Below, one piece after another: positions 21,794 through 32,596 of a stretch of 64,000 nucleotides of DNA. The position numbers and the translations under genes are program-made. Positions within the stretch are counted from its first letter, which is position 1. The number at the start of each line of letters is the position of its first letter. Under the pieces are notes generated by a model. It saw only the letters and a program-made list of their open reading frames with translations, was not told the DNA's origin and did not search any database. Origin of the DNA: Oidiodendron maius Zn (lineage: Eukaryota > Ascomycota > Leotiomycetes > Myxotrichaceae); the NCBI GenBank assembly GCA_000827325.1, contig KN832870.1, forward strand, positions 3,038,001 through 3,102,000, in the 5' to 3' direction.

Positions 21794-23788
21794 ATGCCTC
21801 CCTTACTAAACGATACTCTCCCTTCTTTAACAGTACGCTCTCCGTCAAATCGGCAACAAATCCTTCCTTTGCATCACGGACAATTCCCTTACGACCAGGA
21901 GCTAGACGAGCTAGCAGCCACCGGACACCATCGAAACCCTTCGACCCACAGCTTTGAAAGCACACGATCCCTCCTCAGCGAAGACAACGATATTGACCGA
22001 AACGATCACGATACCTCTATGGGTGCCAAGTCCCGTCGCGCTGCAAGCAAAGAGCCGGTTGGCTCCTCCACGACCGGAGAAAACGGTCACTCAAACGGCA
22101 GTATGAACTCAGGCGTGGAGTTCCGGCGCAAGAATGCGTCTATTGACTCCCCCACTATAACAGCGAACTTGATGGCGCGCGAATCGTTCTCCTTAGACGA
22201 CCCCGTCCCTCGAACACCGGTAATGAACAACCATGGCTTCTTCCAGCTGCCTATGCAAGACAGGAGGAATTTTGGACTCTTGGTCCTACTATACTTTTTA
22301 CAAGGGGTACCAATGGGATTGGCGATGGGAAGTGTGCCATTCCTGCTCAAAGGCAAGAACTTGAGTTACAGTGCATTGGGGGTTTTTAGCTTGGCCTCGT
22401 ACCCATATTCGCTGAAGCTATTATGGAGTCCGGTGGTGGATGCCGTATGGAGCCCTAAGATCGGCAGGAGAAAGAGTTGGATTGTGCCAATTCAAATACT
22501 GTCTGGAATCGGTATGATATGGCTTGGCTCACAAGCGGAATCAATGATGGAATCAGCAGGAAAGGACGACGGTGCCGGGATATGGGGCTTTACTGGATGG
22601 TGGTTCTTCCTCGTCCTCATGTGTGCCACGCAAGATATTGCAGTGGATGGATGGGCACTCACACTTTTAACACCAGGAAATATTTCCTATGCGTCCACTG
22701 CACAAACTGTGGGACTGACAGGGGGTCATTTTATGTCATATACCGTGTTCCTTGCTTTCAACTCCCCGGACTTCGCCAATAAATGGTTCCGCAAGACACC
22801 CATTGATGAAGGCCTAATGACACTAGGAGGTTACCTGGCTTTCTGGGGGTGGGCCTACCTTATTGTCACCGTTGGTCTTACCGCATTAAAACGGGAGGAA
22901 AAGACCAAAAATGAAGATGGCATCTGGGATGTCTACAAGGTCATGTGGAAAGTCCTGAAACTCAAAAATATCCAGTTGATTATCATCATTCACCTCATCG
23001 CCAAGATCGGCTTTCAGGCGAATGACGGTGTCACTAACCTGAAGCTCATTGACAAGGGATTCAGTCAGGAAGATCTGGCCCTTACCGTCTTGATTGATTT
23101 CCCATTCGAGGTCGGTTTGGGGTACTATGCAGGAAAATGGTCCACGACTTACACTCCTATGCGTCTCTGGGGTTGGGGATTTGCTGGCCGACTGGCCGCA
23201 GCAATCATTGCGCAGATAACCGTGATCATCTTCCCTTCTAATGGAGTCACTACCTGGTACCTCTTGGTTGTTATTGCAGAGCATATCTTCTCTACCTTCA
23301 CAAACACCGTCATGTTTGTTGCGATCTCTGCATTCCATGCTAGGATCTCAGACCCAGTGATTGGAGGGACATATATGACCCTGCTGGCTACGTATGCTTT
23401 CCCTGCTAACCTCATTTCATATTTTACTAACAGGTGCTACAGCGTTTCCAACTTAGGAGGGACATTCCCTCGCTTCTTTATCCTTAAACTTGTCGACCTC
23501 TTCACATCAGCTACCTGCGAACCCCCCGCTGCTGGAACCACACTACCTTCTAACCTCAAAGGTCCTCTTATAACAGAAGCCTTCTCGTGTGCCATGTCTG
23601 CGGAGAAGGCTCGATGTGTCCAAGGAGCTGGAATCTGCAACATAGAGAGAGATGGATATTATATTATGAACATCGCTTGTGTGATCGTCGGCGCACTCAC
23701 TTTTTGGCTGTTTATCCGGCCTGCCTCGATGAAGCTGCAAGCACTGCCATTAAGAGCCTGGAGAGTCTCTGATCCGGGTCGCAGCTAG
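21794..23788 (+). CDS. Acetyl-CoA transporter (AT-1 / SLC33A1 family)
   Basis: This single exon of 664 codons has a disordered N-terminus of about 150 residues. It then follows the AT-1 layout: LLVLLYFLQGVPMGLAMGSV for helix 1, SLASYPYSLKLLWSPVVDAV, a long loop with GRRKSWIVP, and CATQDIAVDGWALTLL. The last motif, D-I-A-V-D-G-W-A, is diagnostic. A cysteine-containing loop (CEPPAAGTT, CVQGAGICN) follows near residue 570, then the final helix. Known members carry acetyl-CoA into the ER lumen for protein acetylation. Fungal homologues are ER or vesicle membrane proteins of the MFS superfamily. Nothing in the neighbourhood suggests an operon-like link. Confidence 0.92.
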   Translation: MPPLLNDTLPSLTVRSPSNRQQILPLHHGQFPYDQELDELAATGHHRNPSTHSFESTRSLLSEDNDIDRNDHDTSMGAKSRRAASKEPVGSSTTGENGHSNGSMNSGVEFRRKNASIDSPTITANLMARESFSLDDPVPRTPVMNNHGFFQLPMQDRRNFGLLVLLYFLQGVPMGLAMGSVPFLLKGKNLSYSALGVFSLASYPYSLKLLWSPVVDAVWSPKIGRRKSWIVPIQILSGIGMIWLGSQAESMMESAGKDDGAGIWGFTGWWFFLVLMCATQDIAVDGWALTLLTPGNISYASTAQTVGLTGGHFMSYTVFLAFNSPDFANKWFRKTPIDEGLMTLGGYLAFWGWAYLIVTVGLTALKREEKTKNEDGIWDVYKVMWKVLKLKNIQLIIIIHLIAKIGFQANDGVTNLKLIDKGFSQEDLALTVLIDFPFEVGLGYYAGKWSTTYTPMRLWGWGFAGRLAAAIIAQITVIIFPSNGVTTWYLLVVIAEHIFSTFTNTVMFVAISAFHARISDPVIGGTYMTLLATYAFPANLISYFTNRCYSVSNLGGTFPRFFILKLVDLFTSATCEPPAAGTTLPSNLKGPLITEAFSCAMSAEKARCVQGAGICNIERDGYYIMNIACVIVGALTFWLFIRPASMKLQALPLRAWRVSDPGRS

Positions 23789-25209
23789 GCAGCACCTGTT
23801 TAACTATATAGCGGCGTTTAGAGTGTGGTGTACATATTAGTTCCTTAGAATTGCTAGATATAAACTGTATTTACTACATTCAGCAATGCATGAGTTTCCT
23901 TGGCTCTAATGATATTTCTGTGCCTTGCATTCCACCACTCTCTTCCCTAAGGGGTAATCTTAAACGTATCGAAATCGCTTATATGGGGAGTACTAAAAGG
24001 CGCTCCAGAGGGAGAGATTTTATCGTGGAACTTTACTGTAATTGATACAACTTACCTATACTACATGTGCTGTGGCACCTAGTAAAAGCAGGGTAGTATT
24101 CTAGAATGGGTAAGTAAGTCAAGAATGATAAAAGATATTGCTTACTTAAAAGGTCTATTTGGATTGAGAGGTCTAGGTGGATTTTCCAATATATATACGA
24201 AGTACTATATTAAATATATTAAATAGATTAGATAGGTAGATTCATAGACAAGTGATTGATGAACCACGTGACTACTTGTTCCTGGACGTCGATCAATGGT
24301 CGTGCGCGATCGCAAGACCGAAAGAGGATGAGGGGAGCATGGCTGAGAGGACAGAAGGTCAGAGAAAAGGGGGCGTGCATTTCACATTCCAGCGTGGCGC
24401 GTCGATCTTCGTCCCATCCCATGGGCTCAGCAGCGGCTGTGGCCGCCTCGTCCCGTTTCCCCAGTCGTTGCAATCGCTCAGTCAAGAAGGCCCAACTACC
24501 TCCCCGAGGCCTCATTTATGATGGGCCGTATCGATAGGCGGCGGTGTGCAGCGCGTACCCATCAGGATCCAGCTGGGGGCGCGGTCGTTCACTGATCCCT
24601 TGATGGCGCCCGACTGGTGGTTGGCTTACCAGCCTCGGCGGAGGATGATCTTCGTGCAATTAATCACATCACGCTCCACTTTCGGAAACTTTTCGTGACG
24701 GTCTGTGCTCGGCATCGTGGTCCCCTCACGAACCGGCGAGAACACGGCGATTTGGGAGTTGAGAGACCTTCGATGCTGCAAAACAATGGCCGTTATTGAT
24801 AGTAGTAGAGCGTATCGCGAAGCACTGTTTCTGCGGGGACGCTGTGCAGAAGCATCGACCCCGAGATCCAGATGAACCCTACGCCGCACATATACATACA
24901 GTACTTCTCCTGCACCCTGGGGCGGTTCGGTTGGCCCTGCAGTAGCTCATGTCCCGTTCCTATATCCGCCCAGGCCCAGCCGACCAGAAGAATCTCTCAC
25001 CTTCTTCGACCTCGAGGCAGCAGACTCATTTGGTCCCAATCCTCTGTTACAACTCTGTCCGCCTTCTGTGCTACCCACGCTGTGTTCCCAGGAATCAATG
25101 TCGACGAATCCTTAGCCCTCCCGGTGTCTCATATTCGGATGTCGAGGACCGCGCCCCTACTGGAGGCCCGCTGCGACTCTGCCTTCCCTCGGAACTCACA
25201 TTGCTGCAC
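23789..25209. other. Intergenic
   Basis: AT-rich in its first half (about 24100-24240). From 24280 to 24950 it is GC-rich and probably holds the promoter and leader of the ubiquitin-ligase gene. An in-frame ATG for that gene exists at 24949. No separate gene was supported. Confidence 0.4.
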
Positions 25210-27303
25210 ATGATGGCCGCGACGGCTGCACACAAGCCCTTCGTGCCTGAATCGCACATGCCAACTGCCAGTACCGCCAATTCCTCACCTCCTGAGTTCA
25301 ACGACGCCGACTACGCTCGTGAGGTGCTTCGGTTGGAAGGTGGGGTGACGGAGGATGTCTACGATGAGGCGTTGGCGAAAGAGGCAGAGAAGATGGGAAT
25401 AACTGTTGTGCGCTCACCTTCTTCCAGCCAGGCCGCATATCATTCAATGCGCGAAAGTGCTATTACTGCCACGAGCCATCATGCGCGGACAACATCGTCG
25501 GCATCCCAGAGGACCATCTCGACGGGTTTGACGTCGAGGTCTTCCCTCGGCGATTCGACACCGTCGCAGGGGAGGAAGAGGACGAATCTCCGAAGGAGCT
25601 TGTCATTCTCAGGATACGAAGATTTAGCGGTAAAAACAATAGCAGGCTTCGCTTCTACACAGGCTCCTGCCGAGTCTGCGCCTTCATTGTTCTCGGTATC
25701 AACCAGACGCTCGTTCTCTAGTATCCGCAGTGGGATCAAGAGCCGCTTTAAATTACGGAAAACTAAAAGCACCCAAGATAATTTCATGTTAGTGTCTGTG
25801 ACCTCGATGGGAAACCTTGCTAACAGAGATAGGTCCTGTCTTCGCTGCAAAGGAGACTTTAAAATGCCCTCCCCACTTCATACTCTCCCTTGTATGCACA
25901 ACTATTGCGATAGCTGTCTTTGCTTCATGCTCTCCCAAGCCTGCACCGAGGAGTCAAAGATGCCGCCCCGCTGCTGTGGCCAGCCAGTCCCAACTTCCAT
26001 CATTAAAACTGTGTACTCCCGCGAAGATCAACTCATATTCATGAGATCAGTCTTGCTCTTCAGCACCCCAAAATCGATGCGCATATTTTGTCCAAACGAG
26101 ACCTGTGCAGAATTTATCCCGCCGAGCGATAGGATCAACCCGAAACGCCCCTTCGATGTCGTGTGTCGAAAATGCAGTACTGCAGTGTGTTCAATATGCA
26201 AAGAAGATGCGCATGGGTTTGCAGAGCTCTGTCCTGCTGACCGGGAGTACGATTCTCGTATGCGAATGGAAGGTAGTGCACCCTCGAGGCGTTGCTACAG
26301 CTGTCGAGATCTCGTTGATGCGTCGGACGGGTGTGGCTGCATATATTGCCACTGTAACGCAGAGTTCTGCTTTACCTGTGGCGCTGTATGGGACTCCGTA
26401 ATTGGCTGTCCGAATTACTGCAATAGTGAAGAAGAACTTGAACGTCGGCGCCTCGAAGAAAAAGAGCGAATTGCGACACTGGAGCGCGAAAGGGTTGAGA
26501 GGGAGGAAGCCGAAAGGGAGGAAGCCGCTCAGAAGATGGCAGCGGAGCTGAGAACGCGGGAATCAGAAGAACTGCGGGGACTGAGGGCTAAGCAGATAAA
26601 TCAGCGAGACCGCTTCTGTGCTTTTGAGAAAAAGACTAAGTTCTTGATGTTTTCTCGTCATGGACAAACTAGAGTTGAGACTCTTGACCGACAGGGCCAG
26701 CTAAAGGCAAAGATGAAGGTGAAGCATGCCAGGACATCAATCCATCTTGAGGATCGGCAAGTAGCTGCCGAGATGGAACTCAGGGCTACGCTAAAACAGA
26801 GCGAACGAAGCGTCAGAATCCGGCTCCGACATATGGAGGCTTACTGCGATGGTCTCGGGAGAGCTGCGAGTGGATCCAACCCAGCCCGTGTTGTTACCGA
26901 ACGTGACCTGAGGGAGTTAGGTCAGGTGTACAACGTGAAGGACGATATGGAACGGCTCCATCAGGCCAAGATAAACGTTATGCGGGATAAGCAAGCGAAG
27001 CAGATGGAGCAGTTGCTCGAGAGACAAGAGCAAGAACTTGAGGCTCTAGCTGCAAAGCATGCAGGAGAGCTCGAAACATTAGAGCTCGGCTTCGAAGCGG
27101 AGGTTAAGGAGTTATTGAGAGTCTTCGCAGAAAGGAGGGATCGGCTGAGTAAAAGGTGGAATATAGCAGAGGAGATTGAAAGGAAGCGTTTGGAGGACGA
27201 GACGACCCTGACATTCGCGCCAATGTCGGCGGTTGAGTGGCCAGATTTAGAATCAGAAGAGGCCAAAAAGGACGGCCTGAGTGTTATGCTCGAAATCGAA
27301 TGA
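25210..27303 (+). CDS. RBR-type (RING-IBR-RING) E3 ubiquitin ligase with long coiled coil
   Basis: From the ATG pair at 25210/25213 the protein has about 697 residues. The same frame is open to an ATG at 24949 (784 residues), but the extra residues look untranslated. Order: disordered Ser-rich region; RING1 at about 208-260 (CLRCKGDF, LPCMHNYCDSC, PPRCC); IBR at about 290-345 (CPNETCAEF, VCRKCSTAVCSICK, HGFAELC); RING2 at about 360-395 (RCYSCRDLV, CGCIYCHCNAEFCFTCG); then 300 residues of Glu/Arg-rich coiled coil. RBR ligases pass ubiquitin through a RING2 cysteine, here probably the C of IYC. A 39-nt in-frame segment at 25788-25826 begins GTTAGT and ends CTAACAG; it could be a tiny intron but can equally be read through. 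Confidence 0.88.
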   Translation: MMAATAAHKPFVPESHMPTASTANSSPPEFNDADYAREVLRLEGGVTEDVYDEALAKEAEKMGITVVRSPSSSQAAYHSMRESAITATSHHARTTSSASQRTISTGLTSRSSLGDSTPSQGRKRTNLRRSLSFSGYEDLAVKTIAGFASTQAPAESAPSLFSVSTRRSFSSIRSGIKSRFKLRKTKSTQDNFMLVSVTSMGNLANRDRSCLRCKGDFKMPSPLHTLPCMHNYCDSCLCFMLSQACTEESKMPPRCCGQPVPTSIIKTVYSREDQLIFMRSVLLFSTPKSMRIFCPNETCAEFIPPSDRINPKRPFDVVCRKCSTAVCSICKEDAHGFAELCPADREYDSRMRMEGSAPSRRCYSCRDLVDASDGCGCIYCHCNAEFCFTCGAVWDSVIGCPNYCNSEEELERRRLEEKERIATLERERVEREEAEREEAAQKMAAELRTRESEELRGLRAKQINQRDRFCAFEKKTKFLMFSRHGQTRVETLDRQGQLKAKMKVKHARTSIHLEDRQVAAEMELRATLKQSERSVRIRLRHMEAYCDGLGRAASGSNPARVVTERDLRELGQVYNVKDDMERLHQAKINVMRDKQAKQMEQLLERQEQELEALAAKHAGELETLELGFEAEVKELLRVFAERRDRLSKRWNIAEEIERKRLEDETTLTFAPMSAVEWPDLESEEAKKDGLSVMLEIE

Positions 27304-29210
27304 AAGAAATGGCAGGCTGACCCAGAGCACTACACATGAGATATACCCTTTAGTTGAAGGACGGAGACGAGACATCCACGCTGGCCTGTGCAGCACGAAG
27401 TTACGAAGTGCGAAAGCGGATCGATTTCCTTTGTCGACAAGATGTGTATGCGTATGCTTATGGATTGGATATTATATACCCGTATACCCGTTGCTTCATT
27501 CACATACGGATGATATTACGACTTCGTCGACTGAACACTTATTTTTTTCTTTGTATAAGTGGCGCTGAAGAAGGATGCACTCGGCGCTTGGGGGAATCTT
27601 TATATAAGATGCTTGTGTGAGCGATTATTGTACAGGCGCGGGAGGAGAATTATTGCATAGACTTGTGCTCCTTACTTAATTCTTCGAGCAAGCGTTTGAG
27701 GTACACAACTGTTGTTAGAGCTGGGCGCTCATGCGCAGAGAGCGGAATTGAGCTGTCGCAATTTGTACAGTACAGACTATATACCCACTGTGGACCGAAT
27801 AAAACTCAAATTCATAGCAATCTCCTGTGTAACTGCTCAACACTGCATTCCATATTGCGCTCATACCAAGAGATCCTACTGTGGTGTCTTGCAATGTCTT
27901 GCATGCCTAAGTTCTCTTACCTACGGATATAATCTTTCAGATTCAGGAGGAGCTCTATACCACTGGTATAATATAAAGGACAGAACGCCAATCCACACTA
28001 TACCTACCTCCGCACATAATCTTACCCGTTCACGATCATGAAGTCCACAGGGCAGTCCATCTCCCGCCTCTCTCCAGGATTCTCAGGATCTCCCTTTTCC
28101 CTGGATCAGACCGGGATCACCATTCCAAATCCGCATCCCTTGTCCCCCTCCCCTGGCTCAGAACGCGCGTGTGACAGGGCAGCAGATTTCTTTCCCAAAA
28201 TTAACGACGATCCTTGACGGTTTCCTCTGCAAGGGAGGACTGGTTCGTTTCCGGATTTCGCGGCCAACCGCATGTTTCTTTACTAAAGTACGCTCGCGGC
28301 TGGATGGATTATTGCATCGCCTATTTCTGGAGCTGGTGTCTCGACGACAATATCGTGGAGATAGAACGAGGTGTTTCTCCTCGAATTTACGTCAAAATTA
28401 CTGGGCTCTGCTCTAATTGCCGAGCAGACTAGTTACTACTTAATAATCAATGAGCCCTTCTTTAATTGAAGCAGGACTTCGGCATGTGATGCGGAGATTA
28501 TTTCGAGCGGAGCTGATGTCCAGAGCAAGATCCTTCTGAACTGCCCGCCACGTGGAGCTCCCAAACCGGAATATGATGTGCGGTGCCTTCGTACATTCGT
28601 ATAGGTTTATTTTCCGTCTCCAATACTTTTTGCACCTTCCGCACCTGGTCCACGCCCACTGCTCTCGGTGTTAGATTCTCCCGGCCATCTTCATGCCCCG
28701 GAGAATATATGCTTGGACTGCTAGATAGGAAGGAGAGTCGCGGGCATTCCAATAGTGATCTCCAATTTATCCGTCACAATTTAAAAATAGCACTCCCATG
28801 ATGCACAGTACGTGGTGTAGGCCAGAAAGGTGATGATTGCCCCTATTTAAGCGAGGCGAGCTGAGAAGTGTCAACTCCCTCCAGTATAGTACACTCTACA
28901 GTTCGTACATTCGACCTCATCTACTTTATTATTCACTTATGGCGATGGCGTCATCTTGGGAAACGGAACCAGACTTGGGAAACTTGAAGTTTTCATTACA
29001 TTTTCCTGGCATTAGTATTTGAAAGACATGATTGAACCAGTTAGCCCACTGAACAAACCCAACTTCCTACCCCGTACGCCAAATCCATCCGGAAAAAAGG
29101 GTAGAGTATCTCGTTCTCGCTGAATACGTCCTAACTAAAGATTATTTTCCAAGAAATTCGGGAATGGTAAGGCTTTAAAAGTCATCGTGTCGCCATCTAT
29201 GACAAGAAAT
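27304..29210. other. Intergenic
   Basis: The sequence is mostly AT-rich. A GTACAGTAC word lies at 27765-27773. Apart from the small candidate ORF listed separately, nothing coding was supported. Confidence 0.4.
28038..28217 (+). other. Small candidate ORF, possibly a first exon
   Basis: This 59-codon frame from an ATG begins MKSTGQSISRLSPGFSGSPF and is Ser/Pro-rich. Directly after it, in another frame (28214-28432), comes a stretch with aromatic protein-like content (WMDYCIAYFWSWCLDDNIV). A missed short intron or a frameshift could join the two, but I see no clean splice pair. I do not recognise either part. Confidence 0.22.
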
Positions 29211-29864
29211 CTAACCAGCCACTTGCACGATAGCAAGCCGAGGAGCGTCCTTTTCTGGTCTTTGCGGGATATCCCACATCTTTTCCACTGTCGGCAGCGA
29301 GTGCTTCTGGCACGGACAACCCGCCACAGATTGGTACATATCGGTCAGCCCATCATTTCCCCCTCCCTGCGTCAACTGTCTCAGCTCGTCCTGAGACGGC
29401 GTGCCGGGAGGCGATGTCAGTTCATCCTCCTCATCTGAGCCTTCGTCGTCGATCATCCTAGGAGGTAGCCCCGCCGCCGAACCGAATCTCTCCAGCCGAA
29501 GATCTTCAGCCGCATCATCTTCATACTCGTCGTCTTCGTCCTGAGACGAATCTGAATCTGATAAGCCTGCCGGTCTATGCGGCGGCGGGCTTCTTCGCCT
29601 CTGAGATGAGGTCACGGGACGGTTGGTCGACTTGGGGAAGCTTACAACCCCAGGAGAGGGTGCCGATGGGATATCGGGCTCATCCTCGTCCGACTCAGAG
29701 TCCGAGTCTATGGCTTGCTCGATCTGGGCGATTTGGAGGCGCAGGTTGTCTAGGGTAAAAGCGTGACCCAGGATGAAGCGTAGGTTACGGTCTGGGCGGT
29801 CAGCGGCGATCTGCAGCTTGCACCGAGCAGTGTGCGCGATCCTGTATGTTTCGTGGATAGACAT
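29211..29864 (-). CDS. Conserved-looking acidic hypothetical protein
   Basis: The intronless frame has 217 codons. The N-terminal 50 residues form amphipathic helices (MSIHETYRIAHTARCKLQIA, LRFILGHAFTLDNLRLQIAQ). A long disordered acidic region follows (SDSESDEDEPD, DEDDEYEDDAAEDLRLE), and the protein ends with CPCQKHSLPTVEKMWDIPQR. The helical start and the Cys-containing tail look conserved in style, so I take it as a genuine fungal protein of unknown function. A nuclear or chromatin-related role is only suggested by the acidic tracts. It has no signal peptide or membrane segment. Confidence 0.7.
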   Translation of the reverse strand: MSIHETYRIAHTARCKLQIAADRPDRNLRFILGHAFTLDNLRLQIAQIEQAIDSDSESDEDEPDIPSAPSPGVVSFPKSTNRPVTSSQRRRSPPPHRPAGLSDSDSSQDEDDEYEDDAAEDLRLERFGSAAGLPPRMIDDEGSDEEDELTSPPGTPSQDELRQLTQGGGNDGLTDMYQSVAGCPCQKHSLPTVEKMWDIPQRPEKDAPRLAIVQVAG

Positions 29865-30324
29865 GATGGATGGCTTGGGTAGTCACGGGTACAGCACTTA
29901 TTATGATGTATTTTACATAGAGGAAATATCAAATTTGCGGTTGAAGTAGATATGCACACCTCAGTTTAGCGTGAGAGGCAAAATGCGACATGCTGATTAA
30001 TTGATGGAATCGAATTGCTGGATTCGGTTGTGCGGCATGGCACGCCATCAGTCACGCCGTCATGACTTCATCCGCCTTCAGGCTCGCTTCTCCTCTGATG
30101 GCCGGAAAGTTTATACGGCGGTGATGGCTTTGTGGTGAAAAGTTCTCTCCCTGTGGAATGATTGCTGTTATGCTCGCGATACTATGAGAGAGGCGAAGTG
30201 TGGCCAACTACTAGGCACCTCCAACTACGATGCATTCACAGTGTCAGCACCCTATAGCTGGTAGCCAGTACAGCTGATTTAATTATCTGCCTGCCATTGA
30301 ACCTAACTTGGAGACGTGTAAGAT
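29865..30324. other. Intergenic
   Basis: Promoter of the acidic-protein gene and 3' flank of the MIT-domain gene; nothing else seen. Confidence 0.4.
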
Positions 30325-31990
30325 TTACCCAGCTACATATCGACCCGCCGCTGGATCAGGATCTTTCTTCGGACTGCCATTAGTACCTGCACCCCCCTCC
30401 CGTCTGGTCTTCGCGCCCTCTTTCAACTTCTCCCACCTCTCCCTGTACCGCGCAACGACACTTTTCAGCTTCTCGTTCTCCTTATTCAGCCTCTCGATCT
30501 CTTTGCCACTCACACTTGCGTGCTCTTCCAAATCCAGAATTCTTCTCTGCAGCGTATCATCACTTGGTCCTCCCTCATCGCTATTCTCCCTCCTCTGCTG
30601 GCTGATTGGGCTAAGAACAGGACTCTTGTGCTCTCTTTCTCTCGCTGGACTCATATCTCGCACCAAGCGCATGCTCTCCTGAAGTGCCATACTGCTCTGT
30701 TGGGCTGACATCTCAAATGCTTGGAGCCGTTTGGCAAGCTTGTCGATGCAGTCTTTGAGACTCTTATTCTCAATACCCAACTCTTCAACCTTATTCATCA
30801 GCTCCTTCTCCCCCATATGCTTGGATTTCATGCTTGATCCCCTACTAAGCTTTGGAGATACAGCCAATGGCGTCTCTCGAGCATCAACAAAGTTTTCTTC
30901 TTCTGGGTTCGAGAAGAGGTCCGTGTTCTCGCTGTGCAGTGAGGCTGCGACACGGCGTTTCTCCTTCTCTGCGAAGGAAAGGATCCGGGCGTAGGAGACG
31001 GTTCCACCAGCAGTTGGCACTACATAAAAGGAGTCGTTTGCTTGATTGTCTCGGCCCGAGGCTCTTAGTGCAGCTTTGGAAATGTACGTTGTTAGATCTG
31101 GGTCCGAGCCCTGACTCCCTCTTCTTGAACGAGCCTTCCTCGCCAGAGGTGCTTCTTGCTCTGGTTTCTTGGTACTCTCGTCGGGCGTTAATGGGAGACC
31201 TGCAAAGGCAAGAGGGGCAGAGAGCTTGTAGAGGATATTTTCAAAAGCACTGTAGAATTTGGAGAACCCTTCATCGCTTGCTCCTGTGCCAGAGGTAGTT
31301 TCTGCGGCTGCTAATGTACGTGATGATCTCGATTTAGATTCGGTTTTGTGTGGCGAAATCGGCGGGATCCAGCTTGGTGTCGCATATTCTGGGATAGTGC
31401 TGGGAAGCTGGTGCCGACGATGAGTCTCAAGGCTGCCTGGCGCCTGGTGTGTAGAAACGCTCGGGGAGAGAGGTGGAGCCCTTGTGTACTTCCCCTTAAT
31501 TCCACGCGCAGATGCCAAGTTGCTTGCTATCGAGGTGCTGAGGGCACGAGAAGGGTGTCGCCGTGGTCCTAAGGCAGGTGGGCTTCGATGAGGAGATGAG
31601 GAGCGGAGGCCAAGATCAGACTTTGATGCTCGTAGTTCAGCGACAGCAGCGGATGTCGAAAGAGGCTTTTCGGTGGTCGCTTGTACCTCTGCTCCTGGGC
31701 GGCCGGCAGCTGGGTTCTCAGCAGGTTGGCTCAACAGCTCAGATAATCTTCGATGGTGTTGTTCCAGGAGTTGCAGTGTCCTTAGTGCCTCCGTACTTCC
31801 CGTTCCCGACGCCGCCTTGGCAAATTCCCCTGCAGCAAGAGCATGTTGATTAATGGCAACAGTGGTATCAGAGGCCTGAGTTGCGACAGAGGCGGCGCGA
31901 GCGTGGTCGTGAGCCTAGCAAGACGTTAGTGAAGTGGTAACTTTTCTGCAAGTCGCATACACGGACCAAAGTCAATGGTGCCGTCTCCAT
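30325..31990 (-). CDS. MIT-domain protein with C-terminal coiled coil (Atg38/NRBF2-like layout)
   Basis: Exon 1 (31961-31990) codes only METAPLTLVR. A 46-nt intron ending CTAG leads to the main exon (30325-31914), and the total is 539 residues. The first 75 residues form the three-helix MIT pattern (AHDHARAASVATQASDTTVA, KAASGTGSTEALRTLQLLEQ, HHRRLSELL). A long disordered Ser/Pro/Arg region follows. Around residue 230 is a short conserved helix block (FSKFYSAFENILYKLSAPLA). Coiled coils lie at about 390-425 (MNKVEELGIENKSLKDCIDK) and 475-520. MIT domains bind ESCRT-III or Vps4-type partners. An N-terminal MIT with a coiled coil also describes Atg38, a PI3-kinase complex I subunit, but that identity is an inference. 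The tiny first exon is easily missed. Confidence 0.75.
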
Positions 31991-32596
31991 AGTGAAGTAG
32001 GAATGAGAGTGTAAGACAAGAGCATAGAAATGTCGAGTCCGTAAGGGGTTATACTGCTTGGAATGGGACAAACATTGTCATGGACAAGATAAAGCTAGCC
32101 GCAGGCGTTGGGCTTATCGTAACGATCACCGGGACTGAAGCGAAACAAATTGAATCCTTAGTTCAGGCCTTATATACAAGGCTTAAAACTTTAAAAGGCA
32201 CCCGGCAGCGATTGATTCGCTGTCAGCGGAAATTATGCACGAACCAAAAAGTCATGTTTTCATATTGTTTACGGCACTCAAAGGAAGATGCAACAAATAG
32301 GGGTATACATGAAATTCGTGTCCTATGTACACCATGATACAATAAACATCAACGATTCTCTTACTCTCCGTCCTTGCGTTTAGTAAAGGCAGATTTGAGA
32401 ACTCCGTAATAAGAAATTAATAAAATTATCTACTATCCCGTGTATGCAAATTGATGGAACCTTGTAGTCTAGCCCCCCAAGTGTAATCACCACAAATATC
32501 CCAGTTCGCCTGGCTTCGTGCAAGAAACTAAGAACGAGTCAGAACTTGTATAAATTTAAGGGACCAATAAACTCACGAAAAGTTATGACCCTTGAC
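31991..32596. other. Intergenic with a probable 3' UTR intron of the repeat-peptide gene
   Basis: No gene is supported. Just past the stop of the repeat-peptide gene, the minus strand has GTGAGT at 32576 and TTCTTAG ending at 32528, a plausible 49-nt intron. It would lie in the 3' untranslated region. Confidence 0.4.

Noticed and set aside
24949-25209. Upstream ATG extending the RBR ligase by 87 residues
   Set aside because: The extra residues have irregular Cys/Arg content unlike the protein that follows. I kept the ATG at 25210 but cannot exclude the longer form.
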